Shown piece after piece: positions 34,268-42,905 of a stretch of 64,000 nucleotides of DNA (positions within the stretch are counted from its first letter, which is position 1; the number at the start of each line of letters is the position of its first letter). This stretch comes from Roseofilum capinflatum BLCC-M114 (lineage in GTDB: Bacteria > Cyanobacteriota > Cyanobacteriia > Cyanobacteriales > Desertifilaceae): the NCBI RefSeq assembly GCF_030068505.1, contig NZ_JAQOSO010000001.1:1-64000 (forward strand), in the 5' to 3' direction. Both the position numbers and the translations under genes were made by a program. Under the pieces are notes generated by a model. The model did no database searches and was not told where the DNA came from. It was given only the letters and a program-made list of their open reading frames with translations.

Positions 34268-37200
34268 TTATACCCTCTGACGATACTTTAATTCTAAAAA
34301 TCGCAATTCAAATGTTGTGCCATGGTCTCGAAGCAATGTAATTTCACCTTCTAATTGTTCCGTTAGGGTACAAACTAACTCCATCCCCAAAGATTCAACA
34401 TTACGAAAATCTAAATCTTCGGGGAAACCAATTCCATTATCGGCTACCTCGACCACAATTTGACCATTATTTTGCTGATACATGGTAATCTTGACTAGCC
34501 CTTTCCTCCCTTGTGGAAAAGCATGTTTTAAGGTATTCGATAATAACTCATTGACAATTAAACCACAGGGATGAGCGGTTTCTATATTTAACAAGACAGG
34601 TTCAATATTTAAATCAAAGGTTACTCGATTATTTTCTAAGTTATACGATTCAAATAAGTTATGAACTAAGTCTTCTAAATATTCACCAAAATTAATTGTA
34701 TCTAGGGTCATAGAGCGATAAAGTTTTTCATGAATTAGAGCCATGGAATAAATACGACTGCGACTATCTTCTAATACCTTGATTAAGCTGGAATCACTGA
34801 CATAATCAGCTTGAAATTCTAATAAATTAGAAACAACCAATAAATTGTTTTTGACTCGATGATGAATTTCTTTTAAAAGCACTTCTTTTTCTTGTAAAGA
34901 AGTTACCAATCTACTTTCTGCTTGTTTGCGATCGCTAATGTCTCGATACATCCATAAATGTCCTCGATCGACGGAATCAATTAGAATCGGAACATAGTTT
35001 TGTTCAAGGATGCGACCATCGGCTAATTGTATTTCTTGGTTGGTAACAATTTCCTGATTTGCCACAATTTTTTGATGGTTTTGACTAATTTCTTCTGGAT
35101 GCTCAAATAACGGTGCAAATTCATCACCAATATTTCCCCATTTTTGTCCAATTAATCGATTAGAACAGTTTATGGTTTTGAAAATATCGCAAAATGCTTG
35201 ATTGATTAAAGCGACTTTATTATGTTCATCTTTAACTAAAACTCCAAGCTGAAGATTAGAGATCAAACTGGTCAATCGAGAGGTTGTTTCTTGTAATTTT
35301 TGTTCGATTTCTTTGCGATCGCTGATATCTATCCAATAGCCAATGATTTCTAGAGGACTTCCGTTCTCGTCCCGCACTAGGTTCAGTTGGTCGTAAATCC
35401 AAATATATCTTCCTTCTTTATGCCAAAAACGGTATTCATGGCTATAAGAACCTTGTTTAAATAAAGTCTTTAAGCCGTAATGATCGATTTTGTTTTTGTC
35501 TTCTGGATGTAGATGATCTGACCAAAAATTAGGCTCAAACATTTCTAGTAATTCATAGCCAATTAAATCATAAGCATTGTCACTTACAAAGGTAAGGTCG
35601 AAGCTATCATGGGCACGAAGACTGTATAAAATGCCTGGGCTAGAAGAGAGCAAGTATTGAATTCTTTGTTGACTCATCAACAAGGCTTTTTCGGCTACAA
35701 TTCTTTCTTTGAGTTCAGTTTGCAGTTGCTGATAATATTCTGATTGTTGAATAGCGATCGCCAGTTGGGAAGCAATTTGTTTTAATAAGGTGACTTCTTC
35801 AGTTTTCCACTGTCTAATTTGATCGCATTGATGAACAATTAACAGTCCCCACAATAAGTTGTTTTGTACAATAGGAACGACGATTTTACTTTTGACTTGA
35901 AATTCTTGTAGAAATTCCACTAAACAGGGCCGAATATTAGGATGACAAACATCTGATAGTGCATAGGTTTTGCCCGCAATATATTCATTATAGCATTCCC
36001 TAGGAAAAATTTCTTCGGGAAATTTTTGATCTAAGGTGCGAGTCCAACCGGGATTAACTGCTTCTGCAATGACTTGTCCGGTGTAGTTGGATAACACTCG
36101 ATAAACTAAGACGCGATCGGAGAGTAAGAGTTGTTTAACTTCTTGGACTGTTGTTGTGAGGATTTCTCGCAGGTCTAAGGATTCGCGAATCCGTTGCGTA
36201 ATCATTCCAAACAGTTCTTCACGTTTTACTTTCTCTAGCAAACGTTCTTCAGCACTTTTTATTTCAGTAATGTTGTTTTGAATGCCTAGATAATGAGTTA
36301 AGATTCCTCGATCGTCATGAATTGGAGAAATAGTGACTCGGTTCCAAAATAAGGTTCCGTCTTTGCAATAGTTTCGCAATACAACTGTACAGCTTTCTTC
36401 ATTTTTTAAGGCTTGACGAATGATTTTAAGTCCGTCTTGATGGCGATCTTTGCCTTGCAGAATCCGGCAATTTTTGCCGATGATGTCTTGTGCTGAATAT
36501 CCCGTGACACGCTCAAAGGCAGGATTAACGGAAATGACGGGGAAATCGGGCTGTTTGGCATCGACAATGACGATACCGTTGCTACTGGCAGAAATGGCTC
36601 GTTCGCTCAAGCGTAATTGTTCTTCGACTTGTTTGCGTTGGGTGATATCGGAGGCAGCGCCTAGAATTTGTATGGGTTTCCCTTGAGGATCTTTGGTGAA
36701 AATTGTATCTCGACTAACGAACCAATGCCATTGCCCTTGGCGATCGCGCATTCGGTATTCAATTTCCCAAATTTCTGTATCACTTGTATCCATCAAGTTT
36801 TGATGAAACTGATATACTTTGGGCCGATCTTCTGGATGCATGAGTTGGTCAAACAGGCTATTGCCCATGTCCTGAATCTCACGGGGACTGTAGCCTAGAA
36901 CGACAGCAATATTTTTATTGGCATAAATATTCTTTTGCTTCTCTAAGTCATAAATATATAAGATATTTGGACTCGCATCCGCAATGCGTTGAATAAATCG
37001 CTCGCTCTCTTGCAGCGCTAATTCGGCTTTCTTACGGTGGGTAATATCTAGGGCAGCACAAGTTACTCCAATCACTTGATTATCTAAATTCAACAAGGGG
37101 TCAACGGTTAAATCATAACACTTAAAGTCCCCTTGATTAGTGACAATTATTTCTTCTCGAACTCCTATCTTAGAGTCTAAAACTTGTTGTTTAATTGCCT

Positions 37201-40060
37201 CTAATTTTTGACCTTCTTCGGGTACAAATAAATCTCTATCTAATTTGCCGAGAATGATCTCTGGCTCATAACCAGGAGGAGGATTATAAATCCAGGTATA
37301 TCGCAGATCTAAATCTTGGTTGAAGACAACAATGGGAGAATTTTTTAGGGCAATTCTAAACCGTTCTTCGGCATAACGGAGGGCTTCATTGGCGGCTTGT
37401 AAATCTGCTGTGCGTTGAGTGACTTGATCTTCTAGGGTTTGATTGAGATATTTGAGGGCTTCTTCGGCTTGCTTGCGATCGCTAATATCGGTAATACTGC
37501 CCACATACCCGATGATGTTCCCGTCCTCATCTACATCAGCAACGGCCTGGCCCACGACCCAAACGACTCGGCCATCTAGATGTTGAAAGCGATACTCAGA
37601 ATAAAATGTGCGATTCTCCTCTACAGCTTGAGACCACTGGTGAAGCACCCATTCTGAATCCAGGGGATGGAGAGTTTGAGACCACCCTTCCATTATCGCT
37701 TCTTGTGGGCATAGACCGGTCATCTCACACCAGCGATGATTGACGTATAAACATCGGCCTTGGTTATCTGTCTGAAAGATGCCCACAGGAGATGCACTGG
37801 CTAAGGTAGCATAGCGTTGTTGACTTTTTTTTAAGGCGGATTCTATCTCTCGCCGCTCTGTAATATCTCGACCGACGGCGTAAAAATAGGGTTCATCGGC
37901 TGGCATGGCTGTCCAAGCAATCCATCGATAGGAGCCATCTTGAGCGCGATACCGATGTTCAAAGTTAACGGTGGGGACTCTAGAGGCGAGTTGCTGCACT
38001 TGAGCTTCGGTGGCGGCTAAGTCGTCGGGATGGACGAAATCTAATAAGGTACTTGATTGCAGTTGTTCTGGGCTATATCCCAAGAGTCCTTGAAAACGGG
38101 GATTGATGCGCTTAAAAGAACCGTCAAAGCCGATAATGCAAAAGAGATCGAGGGAAAGGTTAAAAAATTGGTTTAATTCTTCTGTGAGGCGATGTCGTTC
38201 TAGGACAGATGCGAGTAAATGGGCGATCGCCTCTAAAAATTGCACTTCGTCCGGACTAAAATGGCGATGTTCCCTAGTATGCACGCCCAACACCCCAAAG
38301 GGATGCCCTAAACCGGGAATCAGGGTGGTTACGCCACTAATTACGCGCCCTTGATTGAGTAATACTGAACCGCGAAATCGGGTTTCTACCCGTAGGTCAT
38401 CTACGACCACGGATTGGCCAGACCATAAGGTATACCCTAATTGGGTATTTTTGGCAGCACTGAGGGTTAGTTGTTCAAGGGAATGCTGAAGATCTTGATG
38501 GTGAACGGAGTTAAATCCATGGGCGGCTTTAATTTGAAATGCGGCTTGATTGGGCAAGAGTTCTAGCAGTTCTACATAGTCCACATCTAGGGTTTTGGCA
38601 ATCTCCCGTACAATTTTATTCATTAGTACCTGGAGGTTGGTGCTGGCGATCGCATCCTGGCTTAAATGGGTTAAGGTTTGTTGCTGGCGATCGCGCAACC
38701 GAAGCTGCATTTGCGCTTCCTGTCGTCGGCTTAAATCTATCCCTGTGATAATCACATGGGTAATCTTTCCCCGGTCGCGAAAAATCTGGTTTGACCACTC
38801 AATGCGGCGTTGTCCACTCTTTTGAGTCAGCCAATGGCCTTGATACATCTCCGTCGATTCTCCCCGAAGCGCTTGCTGAAGAACTTGTTTAATCTCAAGT
38901 TGCTCGGCGACTGGAATTAAAAATTCCCAAAATCGCTGACCTTGAGCTTGTTTTTCTCCATAACCACTCAAATGTTGACAGGTGTGATTAAAATAAATGA
39001 TTTCACCGTGGCGATTCACCACAACGACTAAGGCATCAACGGCATTAAGAATGGCGCGGGTAAAGTTGCGCTCTTGTTCTAAAGCGTACTGCATCCATTG
39101 ATGTTCCCTCAGTTGGGTGGGTAAATCTTGGAACTGCAAGCTTTGTTTTAAGGCGATCGCCAATTGATCGGCTTGCTGTTTGAGAAATGCTTCATCGGGT
39201 CTAGACCAATGCCGAGGGGCGATCGCCTGCTGCGCGGTGAGCAGTCCCCAGAGATGATCCCCTTGGACAATGGGAACCACTAAGTTGGCTCTCACCTGAA
39301 TTTGCCGTAAGAATTCCACATGACAAGGGGTTAACTCTCCGGACTCAATATCATGGGTAACTTGGGTGCGTCCATTTTGATAGGCTTTAAATAGATCTTC
39401 GCCAAAGTGAGGATCGGTAATCTTTCGACCGAATAAGGATTGGCATAAGGGATTTACTGATTCAGCAATGACTGTGCCACCGCCATTGGGTTCAAAGCGA
39501 TAAATTAACACCCGATCGCACTTTAAGCCTTGATGAATCTCTTTAACGGTGCGATTGAGAAGAGTCTGAAAGTCAATCTTGTGGCGATCATCGGGTTCTG
39601 TCTGTGTTGTTTGAAGTTGGGCCAATCCATAGTAAACGGCGATCGCATCTAGATTTTGTAGACTTTGTTGCAGTTTTTCCCCTAAGATCGCCCCCACGAT
39701 CTCTCCCTGGCGATCGAGTATGGGCAAATACCAAATCTGCTGCTCATGCATCAGTTTTGTCACTGCCCACAGATCTAAATCGGGTTGCCAAGTTAAACTC
39801 CAACTCTGGGCAGTCATCACCCGGTCAATGGTAACCCCACCCCATTCCTGGCGATGGCGGCACATCTGATGATAATCGGATACCGTCACTACCCCTAGAA
39901 CTTGTTGGTTGTCCCTGACCAGTAGATAAGGATGAGAGGCTCGATGATCGCAACGGGCGATCGCCTCCTCCACCGTTAGATCCGGTGAAATCACGATCGG
40001 ATGGCGATCGAGAACAGTTTCTAGACTGGGCAGTTGCAAAGAGACAGAAGCAAAGGACAT
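34268..40060 (-). CDS. 1930-residue multisensor histidine kinase with CBS, GAF, PAS and LOV domains
   Basis: Domains in order (approximate residues): two CBS (15-135); phytochrome-type GAF1 (165-315) with Cys246-His247 in TPCHVEFLRQIQVRANLVVP, the position of the bilin-binding Cys in cyanobacteriochromes; PAS (325-450); classic GAF2 (465-625); four PAS (627-1140); a LOV-type PAS (1150-1265) with GKNCRILQG (Cys1198), NYCKDGTLFWNR and GIQNNIT; GAF3 (1285-1440) with PCLVEFL (Cys1379-Leu); two PAS (1465-1705); and a HisKA_2-type end (KEIHHRVKNNLL, His about 1733) with HATPase. No membrane segment. It is soluble and may integrate blue light, possibly red/green light and adenine nucleotides. The next gene is a receiver-kinase. 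Confidence 0.93.
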   Translation of the reverse strand: MSFASVSLQLPSLETVLDRHPIVISPDLTVEEAIARCDHRASHPYLLVRDNQQVLGVVTVSDYHQMCRHRQEWGGVTIDRVMTAQSWSLTWQPDLDLWAVTKLMHEQQIWYLPILDRQGEIVGAILGEKLQQSLQNLDAIAVYYGLAQLQTTQTEPDDRHKIDFQTLLNRTVKEIHQGLKCDRVLIYRFEPNGGGTVIAESVNPLCQSLFGRKITDPHFGEDLFKAYQNGRTQVTHDIESGELTPCHVEFLRQIQVRANLVVPIVQGDHLWGLLTAQQAIAPRHWSRPDEAFLKQQADQLAIALKQSLQFQDLPTQLREHQWMQYALEQERNFTRAILNAVDALVVVVNRHGEIIYFNHTCQHLSGYGEKQAQGQRFWEFLIPVAEQLEIKQVLQQALRGESTEMYQGHWLTQKSGQRRIEWSNQIFRDRGKITHVIITGIDLSRRQEAQMQLRLRDRQQQTLTHLSQDAIASTNLQVLMNKIVREIAKTLDVDYVELLELLPNQAAFQIKAAHGFNSVHHQDLQHSLEQLTLSAAKNTQLGYTLWSGQSVVVDDLRVETRFRGSVLLNQGRVISGVTTLIPGLGHPFGVLGVHTREHRHFSPDEVQFLEAIAHLLASVLERHRLTEELNQFFNLSLDLFCIIGFDGSFKRINPRFQGLLGYSPEQLQSSTLLDFVHPDDLAATEAQVQQLASRVPTVNFEHRYRAQDGSYRWIAWTAMPADEPYFYAVGRDITERREIESALKKSQQRYATLASASPVGIFQTDNQGRCLYVNHRWCEMTGLCPQEAIMEGWSQTLHPLDSEWVLHQWSQAVEENRTFYSEYRFQHLDGRVVWVVGQAVADVDEDGNIIGYVGSITDISDRKQAEEALKYLNQTLEDQVTQRTADLQAANEALRYAEERFRIALKNSPIVVFNQDLDLRYTWIYNPPPGYEPEIILGKLDRDLFVPEEGQKLEAIKQQVLDSKIGVREEIIVTNQGDFKCYDLTVDPLLNLDNQVIGVTCAALDITHRKKAELALQESERFIQRIADASPNILYIYDLEKQKNIYANKNIAVVLGYSPREIQDMGNSLFDQLMHPEDRPKVYQFHQNLMDTSDTEIWEIEYRMRDRQGQWHWFVSRDTIFTKDPQGKPIQILGAASDITQRKQVEEQLRLSERAISASSNGIVIVDAKQPDFPVISVNPAFERVTGYSAQDIIGKNCRILQGKDRHQDGLKIIRQALKNEESCTVVLRNYCKDGTLFWNRVTISPIHDDRGILTHYLGIQNNITEIKSAEERLLEKVKREELFGMITQRIRESLDLREILTTTVQEVKQLLLSDRVLVYRVLSNYTGQVIAEAVNPGWTRTLDQKFPEEIFPRECYNEYIAGKTYALSDVCHPNIRPCLVEFLQEFQVKSKIVVPIVQNNLLWGLLIVHQCDQIRQWKTEEVTLLKQIASQLAIAIQQSEYYQQLQTELKERIVAEKALLMSQQRIQYLLSSSPGILYSLRAHDSFDLTFVSDNAYDLIGYELLEMFEPNFWSDHLHPEDKNKIDHYGLKTLFKQGSYSHEYRFWHKEGRYIWIYDQLNLVRDENGSPLEIIGYWIDISDRKEIEQKLQETTSRLTSLISNLQLGVLVKDEHNKVALINQAFCDIFKTINCSNRLIGQKWGNIGDEFAPLFEHPEEISQNHQKIVANQEIVTNQEIQLADGRILEQNYVPILIDSVDRGHLWMYRDISDRKQAESRLVTSLQEKEVLLKEIHHRVKNNLLVVSNLLEFQADYVSDSSLIKVLEDSRSRIYSMALIHEKLYRSMTLDTINFGEYLEDLVHNLFESYNLENNRVTFDLNIEPVLLNIETAHPCGLIVNELLSNTLKHAFPQGRKGLVKITMYQQNNGQIVVEVADNGIGFPEDLDFRNVESLGMELVCTLTEQLEGEITLLRDHGTTFELRFLELKYRQRV

Positions 40061-40231
40061 AATTCAAATGCCAGAACAGTTCCAGCCGAAAGCCTGACCG
40101 ATAGCAGGGAACAGTGGAGAGCGATCGCGGCAGTTCTCGCTCACTCCTATTTTGCTAGATCACTTACTCCATCATAGCCTCGAATACTGCTTCTGATTTC
40201 CAGCCTTCTGGGTTGTTAGCTTCATCCCTTC

Positions 40232-40618
40232 TCAGGTCTGGCTTAAGTCCGGTCGCAGTTTCTTGGCTCCCCTTAAATAGGGGTGGATGACATGACTTTC
40301 CCCTGGTAGGTAAGCATGAATTAGAAATCGGATACAGTGGGTGAGAGCGCCTTCTACATGCATTTGTTGCACATCTAATAGGGGCACATGATCCCATCCT
40401 TCCCGTTGCCGGGCGATCGCTGCTGGAAACACTGCATCGAGATCGCGAGTAACTGAAAATGTGACGCTAATGAGTTGGTCAGGGCAAAGCTGGTTTTTTC
40501 GGTCTAGCTCATCGAGTAACTCAGTTACTGCTGCTTGGATCGCCTCAACGGTATTTTCTTCTACTGTCGTTGCCCCACGAATTGCCCGGACTTGCCAACC
40601 CACGTTCCTCTTCTCCAT
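40232..40618 (-). CDS. aroH: Chorismate mutase, AroH type
   Basis: A 128-aa monofunctional chorismate mutase that converts chorismate to prephenate for Phe/Tyr synthesis. Family marks: VRAIRGATTVEENT (substrate-binding Arg), LISVTFSVTRDLDAVFPA, GWDHVPLLDVQQMHVEGAL (active-site Arg is in the partner loop) and CIRFLIHAY. The length is typical of the Bacillus-type trimer. It lies between the multisensor kinase and sppA with about 50 bp to the latter. Confidence 0.93.
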   Translation of the reverse strand: MEKRNVGWQVRAIRGATTVEENTVEAIQAAVTELLDELDRKNQLCPDQLISVTFSVTRDLDAVFPAAIARQREGWDHVPLLDVQQMHVEGALTHCIRFLIHAYLPGESHVIHPYLRGAKKLRPDLSQT

Positions 40619-40671
40619 GCTTAGTAATTAGTGCTGGTCTGGTTTGGATACAGAAAAAATCACTCCTTCTA

Positions 40672-41493
40672 TCAAGGTCGATACAACCATAACGGCAAGC
40701 CATTGGTTGATGCCTCAAACTCTAACCAGTCCATGGCAGCCGGCAATCCTGATTTTACCCGATTATCGCCATTAATAATTCGACTCCATAAAGGTTTAGG
40801 TTCTTCGATGGTTTTACACTCGGTTTTCTGGGGGTCAAGGCCGACTAATTCGGCTAACCACAGACGAGCGTCTTCTTCGGTTCCCAGGCGATCGACTACG
40901 CCTAATTCTAAGGCCTGTTGACCGGTAAAAATACGACCATCGGCAAAACTTTTGACGCGATCGACTTCTAGCTTCCGGGATTCGGCCACGGTTTGCACAA
41001 ACTGCTGATAACTGGTATCGATCATCTGTTGCAGAATGTCCTGTTCTTCCTGGGTTAATTCTCGGTCAAAGGCCAAGATATCTTTGTAGGGGCCCGATTT
41101 GACCACCTTGAAGGAGACTCCAATTTTATCTAAGAGGCGCTCTAAATTATTTCCGCGCAAAATTACACCAATGCTACCTGTAATTGTACCCGGATTAGAG
41201 ACGATATGCTCGGCTCCCATGCCAATATACACACCACCAGAGGCAGAAATATTACCAAAACTAGCCACGACTTTGATTTTCTCTCGCAGTCGCATTAAGG
41301 CGGCGTAAATTTCCTGGGAATCTCCCACGGTTCCCCCAGGGGAATCAATCCGCAGCAGGAGAGCCGGGTATTTTTTCTCTTCCACCGTCTTTAGGGCTTC
41401 TAAAACCCGTTTGCGCGTTCCAGAGGCGATCGCCCCATTAATTTCAATCCGAGCAATTTGCTTGCGTGCTTTTGACTTAAAAAACCAAATCAT
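40672..41493 (-). CDS. sppA: Signal peptide peptidase SppA, short form
   Basis: A 273-aa S49 serine protease that degrades cleaved signal peptides or, in cyanobacteria, acts on thylakoid proteins under light stress. The catalytic Ser is in NISASGGVYIGMGAEHI, and the Lys probably in KSGPYKDILAFDRELT. RIDSPGGTVGDSQEI is the usual N-terminal motif. It is the short single-domain form. The N-terminus (MIWFFKSKARKQIA) lacks a strong membrane helix. Confidence 0.9.
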   Translation of the reverse strand: MIWFFKSKARKQIARIEINGAIASGTRKRVLEALKTVEEKKYPALLLRIDSPGGTVGDSQEIYAALMRLREKIKVVASFGNISASGGVYIGMGAEHIVSNPGTITGSIGVILRGNNLERLLDKIGVSFKVVKSGPYKDILAFDRELTQEEQDILQQMIDTSYQQFVQTVAESRKLEVDRVKSFADGRIFTGQQALELGVVDRLGTEEDARLWLAELVGLDPQKTECKTIEEPKPLWSRIINGDNRVKSGLPAAMDWLEFEASTNGLPLWLYRP

Positions 41494-41691
41494 AATTAAC
41501 CTAGATGTTGACAGAGAACAAGACCGGCCAGCTCCCTTAATCCATTATCTCCTAACCCCCTCCTCCGTGAGCGATGGCCCAAAGGCGATCGCTTCACAAA
41601 TCTACATAGATTACAATATCTCTTAACTCTTTGCCAAGGGAGCATCTAGCTCTAAGCTCTACCTTGGCTTGCTGCCCTCAACTGTGGAAAC

Positions 41692-42708
41692 ATGCAACTC
41701 AAACCCATCAACCGTCCATCCTCTTGGCTCTTCTCTCTCCTCCTGATTTCCCCCTTCTTCTTCTGGGGAACTGCCATGGTGGCCATGAAAGGTTCCCTCC
41801 CCCACACCACCCCCTTCTTTATCGCCACCCTGCGCCTGGTTCCTGCGGGAATCCTGATCCTGCTGGCGGGTTGGCTCACCCAACGGCCCCAACCCCAAGG
41901 CGTTAAAGCCTGGTTATGGATTAGTCTGTTTGCCCTCATCGATGGAACCCTGTTTCAAGGCTTTCTCGCCCAAGGATTAGTCAGAACCAATGCCGGACTT
42001 GGCTCGGTGATGATTGACTCCCAACCCCTGGCTGTAGCGCTGATGGCTGCCTGGTTATTCGGAGAAACCATCGGTTGGTGGGGGGCATTGGGCTTAATTC
42101 TAGGTATCAGTGGCATTAGTCTAATTGGATTGCCCGATGAATGGATATTAGGCGGATTTCCGGTGCAAGAGTTGCCCAGTTTCACCCAGATTTTCCAGAA
42201 CGGACAAGGCTTAATGCTCTTTGCCGCCCTATCTATGGCCATGGGAACGATTCTGATCCGCTATGTGAGTCGCCATGCCGATCCCCTGATGGCTACGGGT
42301 TGGCATATGATCTTGGGCGGACTCCCCCTGATGCTCGGCTCTGGCCTTTGGGAAACTCATCAATGGGATCACCTGTTTCTGAGTGATTGGATGGCGATCG
42401 CCTATTCCACAGTTTTCGGCAGTGCGATCGCCTATGGACTCTTCTTTTACTTTGCCTCCTCCGGCAACCTCACCAGCTTTAGCTCCCTCACCTTCCTCAC
42501 CCCCGTCTTTGCCCTCCTGTTTGGTAATCTGATCCTCGAAGAAGTCCTGAGTCCCTTACAATGGCTAGGAGTTGTCTTAACCCTAATTAGCATCTACCTC
42601 GTCAACCAACGGGAAATCCTTGCGGCCAAATTTAACTTAAAATTTTCTCCGAACTCGGATGCCTCCCTAGGTTCACTCTCTGTAGAAATCGACGAGAAGA
42701 ATCCCTAA
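41692..42708 (+). CDS. EamA/DMT family transporter
   Basis: A 338-aa inner-membrane protein with ten hydrophobic segments in two EamA halves (starting ISPFFFWGTAMVAMKGSLPHTTP and LMLFAALSMAMGTILIRYVS). Such drug/metabolite transporters export amino acids, purines or other small metabolites. The second half ends FLTPVFALLFGNLILEEVLSPLQWLGVVL. There is a soluble 30-residue acidic tail. The substrate cannot be told from sequence. It has its own upstream region (41494-41691) with no clear promoter. Confidence 0.88.
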   Translation: MQLKPINRPSSWLFSLLLISPFFFWGTAMVAMKGSLPHTTPFFIATLRLVPAGILILLAGWLTQRPQPQGVKAWLWISLFALIDGTLFQGFLAQGLVRTNAGLGSVMIDSQPLAVALMAAWLFGETIGWWGALGLILGISGISLIGLPDEWILGGFPVQELPSFTQIFQNGQGLMLFAALSMAMGTILIRYVSRHADPLMATGWHMILGGLPLMLGSGLWETHQWDHLFLSDWMAIAYSTVFGSAIAYGLFFYFASSGNLTSFSSLTFLTPVFALLFGNLILEEVLSPLQWLGVVLTLISIYLVNQREILAAKFNLKFSPNSDASLGSLSVEIDEKNP

Positions 42709-42905
42709 ATACCTATTTTTGCCATGGTACAATCCCCTTAAATTGCTCCGTCCCCTTCCGAGCATCTGCTGAATCCCTCCCCCTTCCCAGAGCATAGCCC
42801 GCCCATTATCAAGGGCCGATGCTTGCCACCCAGAGCAATCCAAGGTATCACAGACTCATAGATCCTCAATTCATACACTCTGTCTACCGGCAGTGGCTTA
42901 CTCTA

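Noticed and set aside
35880-36010. GAF3 of the multisensor kinase as a second bilin-binding site.
   Set aside because: It has Cys-Leu instead of Cys-His, which is common in GAF domains without a bilin; kept only as a weak possibility.
40164-40397. 77-codon minus-strand frame at the end of aroH.
   Set aside because: Overlaps aroH in another frame; no start or family.
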